From assembly GCA_964423545.1 (NCBI GenBank), contig CAYRFV010000242.1:1-8670 (forward strand): 8,670 nucleotides of DNA, read 5' to 3'. The notes beneath the pieces are model-generated. The model made no database searches and had not been told where the DNA came from. It saw nothing but the letters and a program-made list of their open reading frames with translations. Below are positions 6,104 through 8,670 of this stretch, one piece after another. This DNA is from JALOOE01 sp964423545 (GTDB lineage Bacteria > Chloroflexota > Anaerolineae > CG2-30-64-16). The position numbers were made by a program, and so were the translations under genes. The first letter of the stretch is position 1, and each line of letters opens with the position of its first letter.

Positions 6104-6125
6104 CGATGTCACCGGGAGGACTGGT

Positions 6126-7046
6126 ATGGAAGACGCGCTCGAAATCTGGGAAAAGCCTGCGGCCAGGGAAGTCTACATGATCGCGGGGTGGGATCAGTGG
6201 GCGGACGCCGGTTCGATCTCCTCGGAGCTGCCGCCATACTTGGTGGAAAAGACTGGCGCCAAGAAGATCGCGCAGATTCGCCCCGAGGGCTTCTACATCT
6301 TTCAGGCGCCCGGGACGCACCACTATCTGCGCCCCGTCGTGAAGCTCGAAGGCGGCTATCGGCAGGCGATGGAGATCAAGCAGAATCGGTTCTACTACAC
6401 CGAGGCCGCAGGCAAAGGACTCGTCATCTTCAAGGGCGAGGAACCACACATCGCTGTGGAGCGGTATGCAGATACCTTCTTCGATGCGGTGCAGGCGTTC
6501 GGCGTGCAGCGCGTTGCGATCGTGGGCGGAGTATTCGGGGCCATGCCCTACGACAAGGACCGCGAGGTCTCGTGCGTCTACAGCATGCCTCACATGAAAG
6601 GGGAGCTTGAGAAATATGCGACGCGTTTCTCAGATTACGAAGGGGGCGTCACGATCGGCACCTATCTCGCCCATCGAGCCGAAAGCCGCGGGATAGAGGT
6701 CGTGGTCTTCTACGCCATTGTGCCCGCGTACTCCTTCGCGGAGGACTCGCCCGCAGGCCAGAGCCTCCGCATCGATACCGACCATCGCGCCTGGTGGGAG
6801 CTCATGCGCCGCCTGAACCACATGTTCAACCTGAACCTCGGCCTCTCCGATCTGCGCAATCAAAGCGACGAGTTGACGGCATCGATTCGCACCAAGCTCG
6901 ACGAGCTCGCCAGCGCCTCGCCGCAGCTCAAGGTTCACGAAACCCTGCGGGAGATATCCGAGGAGTTTCACGAGACCCCCTTTCTGCCAATGGACGATCT
7001 GTGGGAACGCGAGCTGCGCGATCTGTTCCGGCAGAGCGACAGCTAG
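6126..7046 (+). CDS. PAC2-family protein
   Basis: The 306-residue protein matches the PAC2 (proteasome assembly chaperone 2) family. Seen here are the N-terminal GWDQWADAGSISSELPPYL (21-39), the strand and loop RVAIVGGVFGAMPYDKDR (129-146), VSCVYSMP (148-155), YEGGVTIGTYLAHRAESRG (171-189) followed by EVVVFYAIVPAY, and a charged helical tail (245-305) that may form a coiled coil. Eukaryotic and archaeal members help assemble 20S proteasomes. Bacterial members are also found in Actinobacteria and Chloroflexota, where their role is not settled; no proteasome gene is in this window. GGGAGGA at 6114-6120 lies five bases before this ATG and decides the start; an upstream in-frame extension would run through the promoter. 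It is the first gene of a probable three-gene operon. Family call is firm, function is open. Confidence 0.85.
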   Translation: MEDALEIWEKPAAREVYMIAGWDQWADAGSISSELPPYLVEKTGAKKIAQIRPEGFYIFQAPGTHHYLRPVVKLEGGYRQAMEIKQNRFYYTEAAGKGLVIFKGEEPHIAVERYADTFFDAVQAFGVQRVAIVGGVFGAMPYDKDREVSCVYSMPHMKGELEKYATRFSDYEGGVTIGTYLAHRAESRGIEVVVFYAIVPAYSFAEDSPAGQSLRIDTDHRAWWELMRRLNHMFNLNLGLSDLRNQSDELTASIRTKLDELASASPQLKVHETLREISEEFHETPFLPMDDLWERELRDLFRQSDS

Positions 7047-7058
7047 ACCGAGCACCAG

Positions 7059-7907
7059 GTGGCGCCGACACTCCCCTGCGATGCCGCACACCCTGGCAAC
7101 GCGCAGCGCCGCAACGGCGCTGCGCCAGCGATCGCCGTCCTGCCGGTTCACGATCCGGAAGGTGTGCTCCTCGCTCACCTGCAGCGAACAGCGCCGCGAA
7201 TGGCACAGGCCTTTGCGGGCGCGTTTCTGGGCGTCACGGCCCTTACGGCCGAGGCGCGTCCGGATTGGATCGCCTGGCTGCGCGATCAGTCGTTCTTTCG
7301 GTACATCGTTCATCGAGCAGGTCTTGCCGTCGGCGATCAGTTCCGTGAGCTGTATGCCCGCGCCGCCTCTGCATGCGCACCGCATACGCCCCTGCACCTG
7401 TGCTTCCTCGACCGACTGGCCTTCATCTTTCAGAGCGAGCACTGCGAGCCGTTCATCGAAGACATGCGAGCTGTGCAGGAGGAAGAATTGCCGATGCTTT
7501 TTCACCGCTCTGCGGCAGCCTGGGCTTCCTATCCTGCCAACTACCGCACCACCGAGCAGATGGTCACCACGGCCGGAGAGCTGCTGCTCGGCAAGACGCT
7601 CGACTTCGCGTGGTGCCACCTGGCAGTTCGGTCTGACACCCTCTCCGAGATCACGCCGCGCACCGAGCGACCCGGTCTGAGCATGATGGCCGAGATCATT
7701 GTGCAGGCTGCGAGTCTGCACCCCATCCGAACCAGGGAGGTCGACTGGCTGGCGTGGGAAGATCCCTTCATAGCCGGTAGTGACCCGCGCCAGCTCAAGC
7801 GAGAGCGAGAAGGGAGCCTCCGGGAGACGCGCAAGCGACTGGCTTATGTCATTCCGATGCTCCAGGTCCTGGATGCGGCAGCCGCTCGCTCCGTCGGCCC
7901 AACCTAG
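7059..7907 (+). CDS. Uncharacterised protein resembling GT-A glycosyltransferases
   Basis: I do not recognise a named family for this 282-residue protein. The core opens with AIAVLPVHDPEG (24-35), much like the first strand of a GT-A nucleotide-sugar enzyme. Later segments LCFLDRLAFIF (114-124), LFHRSAAAWASYPANYRTTE (147-166) and EVDWLAWEDPF (227-237) recall a Chloroflexota group of predicted glycosyltransferase-like proteins, in which the first of these usually reads with a DFDR motif. Here an acidic DxD metal site is absent (CFLDR), so catalysis by the usual mechanism is doubtful. The C-terminus (240-275) is charged and helical. No signal peptide or membrane segment is seen. The start is a GTG, 12 bases after the PAC2 stop and in the same frame, with no clear Shine-Dalgarno; no better start precedes the conserved core. 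Likely co-transcribed with PAC2 and the MFS gene. Coding status is good, the fold is a guess. Confidence 0.65.
   Translation: MAPTLPCDAAHPGNAQRRNGAAPAIAVLPVHDPEGVLLAHLQRTAPRMAQAFAGAFLGVTALTAEARPDWIAWLRDQSFFRYIVHRAGLAVGDQFRELYARAASACAPHTPLHLCFLDRLAFIFQSEHCEPFIEDMRAVQEEELPMLFHRSAAAWASYPANYRTTEQMVTTAGELLLGKTLDFAWCHLAVRSDTLSEITPRTERPGLSMMAEIIVQAASLHPIRTREVDWLAWEDPFIAGSDPRQLKREREGSLRETRKRLAYVIPMLQVLDAAAARSVGPT
7101..7125 (+). other. Perfect 11-bp hairpin at the PAC2 / GT-like gene boundary
   Basis: Arms 7101-7111 and 7115-7125 are exact reverse complements around a three-base CAA loop; the arms are almost wholly G and C. It begins 55 bases after the PAC2 stop and lies within the poorly conserved N-terminal codons of the next gene. 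No T-tract follows, so it is not a standard intrinsic terminator. An attenuator or an mRNA-stability stem is possible. Confidence 0.6.
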
Positions 7908-7922
7908 TCGCCGCCCACCTGC

Positions 7923-8670
7923 ATGCGCACCTCCTCACGCAGCGCGCGACGCCTTGCGCGTCTCGTGTTCGTCTTCCTGCTGATCGAGTTTCTCGATGAG
8001 TTCGTCTACGGCGCACGCGAAGCTGCGTGGCCGCTCATCCGGGAAGACTTCGATCTCACCTACATGCAGGTCGGGCTGCTGCTCGGCATTCCAAGTGTCG
8101 CCGGCAACCTGATCGAGCCGTTTCTCGCCATCTTGGGCGATATCTGGCGACGCCGCGCGCTCGTGCTCGGGGGCGGAGCTGTCTTCGCCAGCGCGCTGCT
8201 CCTGACGGCGCTCAGCCAGGACGCGGCAACCCTGCTGGCTTCTTTCGTCCTCTTCTACCCCGCGTCAGGCGCGTTCGTCAGCCTGTCTCAGGCCACCCTG
8301 ATGGACCTCCAGCCGCTGCGCCGCGAGCAGAACATGGCGCGCTGGACGCTGGCCGGGTCAGTGGGTGTGGTCGTCGGGCCGCTGGCGCTGGGCGCGGCCG
8401 TCTCTCTCGGCTGCGGCTGGCGCGGCATGTTCGCCGCCTCTGCAGCGCTCGCGGGGGTCATCCTGATCGCAGCGCGAGGCGTGCCGTTCGATGATCGGCC
8501 CCAGTCGAACGAAAGACGAGATGCGCTCAGCCTGAGGGCCGTGGTGCAGGGCTTCAGAGAGGCGCTGCACGCCCTACGCCGAGGCGAGGTGTGGCGCTGG
8601 CTCATCCTGCTGGAAGCGGCGGATCTGCTTCTCGATGTTTTCCTGGGGTTCCTGGCGCTCTACTTCGTCG
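7923..8670 (+). CDS. Major facilitator superfamily transporter, N-terminal part
   Basis: An open frame runs from ATG 7923 off the window edge, giving 249 residues with no stop. Hydrophobic helices fall near residues 12-28, 47-70, 78-97, 101-122, 140-160 and 166-184, followed by a charged cytoplasmic loop (186-222) and the start of a seventh helix, the usual six-plus-six MFS plan. ILGDIWRRR (70-78), between helices 2 and 3, fits the MFS loop motif (G-x-x-x-D-R-x-G-R-R) loosely. The acidic IEFLDEFVYGAREAAWPLI (21-39) in and after helix 1 is distinctive. The ATG is 15 bases after the preceding stop, without a clear ribosome binding site, so coupling to the upstream gene is likely. Substrate and direction of transport cannot be told; drug or metabolite efflux is common in this superfamily. 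Confidence 0.85.
   Translation, partial: MRTSSRSARRLARLVFVFLLIEFLDEFVYGAREAAWPLIREDFDLTYMQVGLLLGIPSVAGNLIEPFLAILGDIWRRRALVLGGGAVFASALLLTALSQDAATLLASFVLFYPASGAFVSLSQATLMDLQPLRREQNMARWTLAGSVGVVVGPLALGAAVSLGCGWRGMFAASAALAGVILIAARGVPFDDRPQSNERRDALSLRAVVQGFREALHALRRGEVWRWLILLEAADLLLDVFLGFLALYFV

Noticed and set aside
6630..7721. 363-codon minus-strand open frame across PAC2 and the GT-like gene
   Set aside because: It spans two plus-strand genes with better coding signals, and has no ribosome binding site or recognisable domain.
1..8670. CRISPR arrays, tRNA or rRNA genes, and known riboswitches
   Set aside because: Spacers were read for regular direct repeats, cloverleaf-like elements and conserved rRNA segments, and none was seen.

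Overview
The window is GC-rich bacterial DNA with eight intact or partial protein genes and one decayed transposase. The best guess at origin is a member of the Chloroflexota. This rests on recalled resemblance of the transposase remnant, the PAC2-family protein and the glycosyltransferase-like protein to proteins from that phylum, plus a recurrent TACAAT -10 box and the degenerate TCCRTCG-type spacer repeat. It is an inference, not a database result.

Layout. Positions 1-342 hold the wreck of a DDE transposase (premature stop, internal deletion, frameshift), followed by a 185-base spacer that ends in an extended -10 promoter. From 528 to 3925 three plus-strand genes form a sugar-catabolism cassette: a class II ketose-bisphosphate aldolase of the GatY/KbaY type, an FGGY-family carbohydrate kinase, and a short-chain dehydrogenase/reductase. 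The aldolase and kinase are separated by 156 bases of low-complexity, partly repetitive DNA. The kinase and the SDR overlap by 40 bases. A spacer (3926-4106) with no gene or convincing terminator separates this cassette from a convergent minus-strand pair: a lipoate-protein ligase (5929-4850) followed by an N-acetylmannosamine-6-phosphate 2-epimerase, NanE (4829-4107).

The 196-base region 5930-6125 is a divergent promoter region. One TACAAT box faces left to the lipoate ligase; another, with an extended -10, faces right. The right-hand unit encodes a PAC2-family protein (6126-7046), an unusual protein resembling a GT-A glycosyltransferase (7059-7907), and the first 249 residues of a major facilitator transporter (7923 to the window edge). 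Spacings of 12 and 15 bases suggest one operon, although a perfect 11-bp hairpin lies at its first internal boundary.

How the genes may work together. The aldolase, kinase and SDR fit a polyol/ketose route (oxidation, phosphorylation, retro-aldol cleavage), but the substrate cannot be read from the sequence. NanE belongs to amino-sugar salvage and the lipoate ligase to cofactor attachment. No wholly new system is obvious. The points most worth checking are the uncharacterised sugar cassette, the divergent glycosyltransferase-like protein in a PAC2-MFS operon, a probable leaderless aldolase transcript, and the strong hairpin at 7101-7125.
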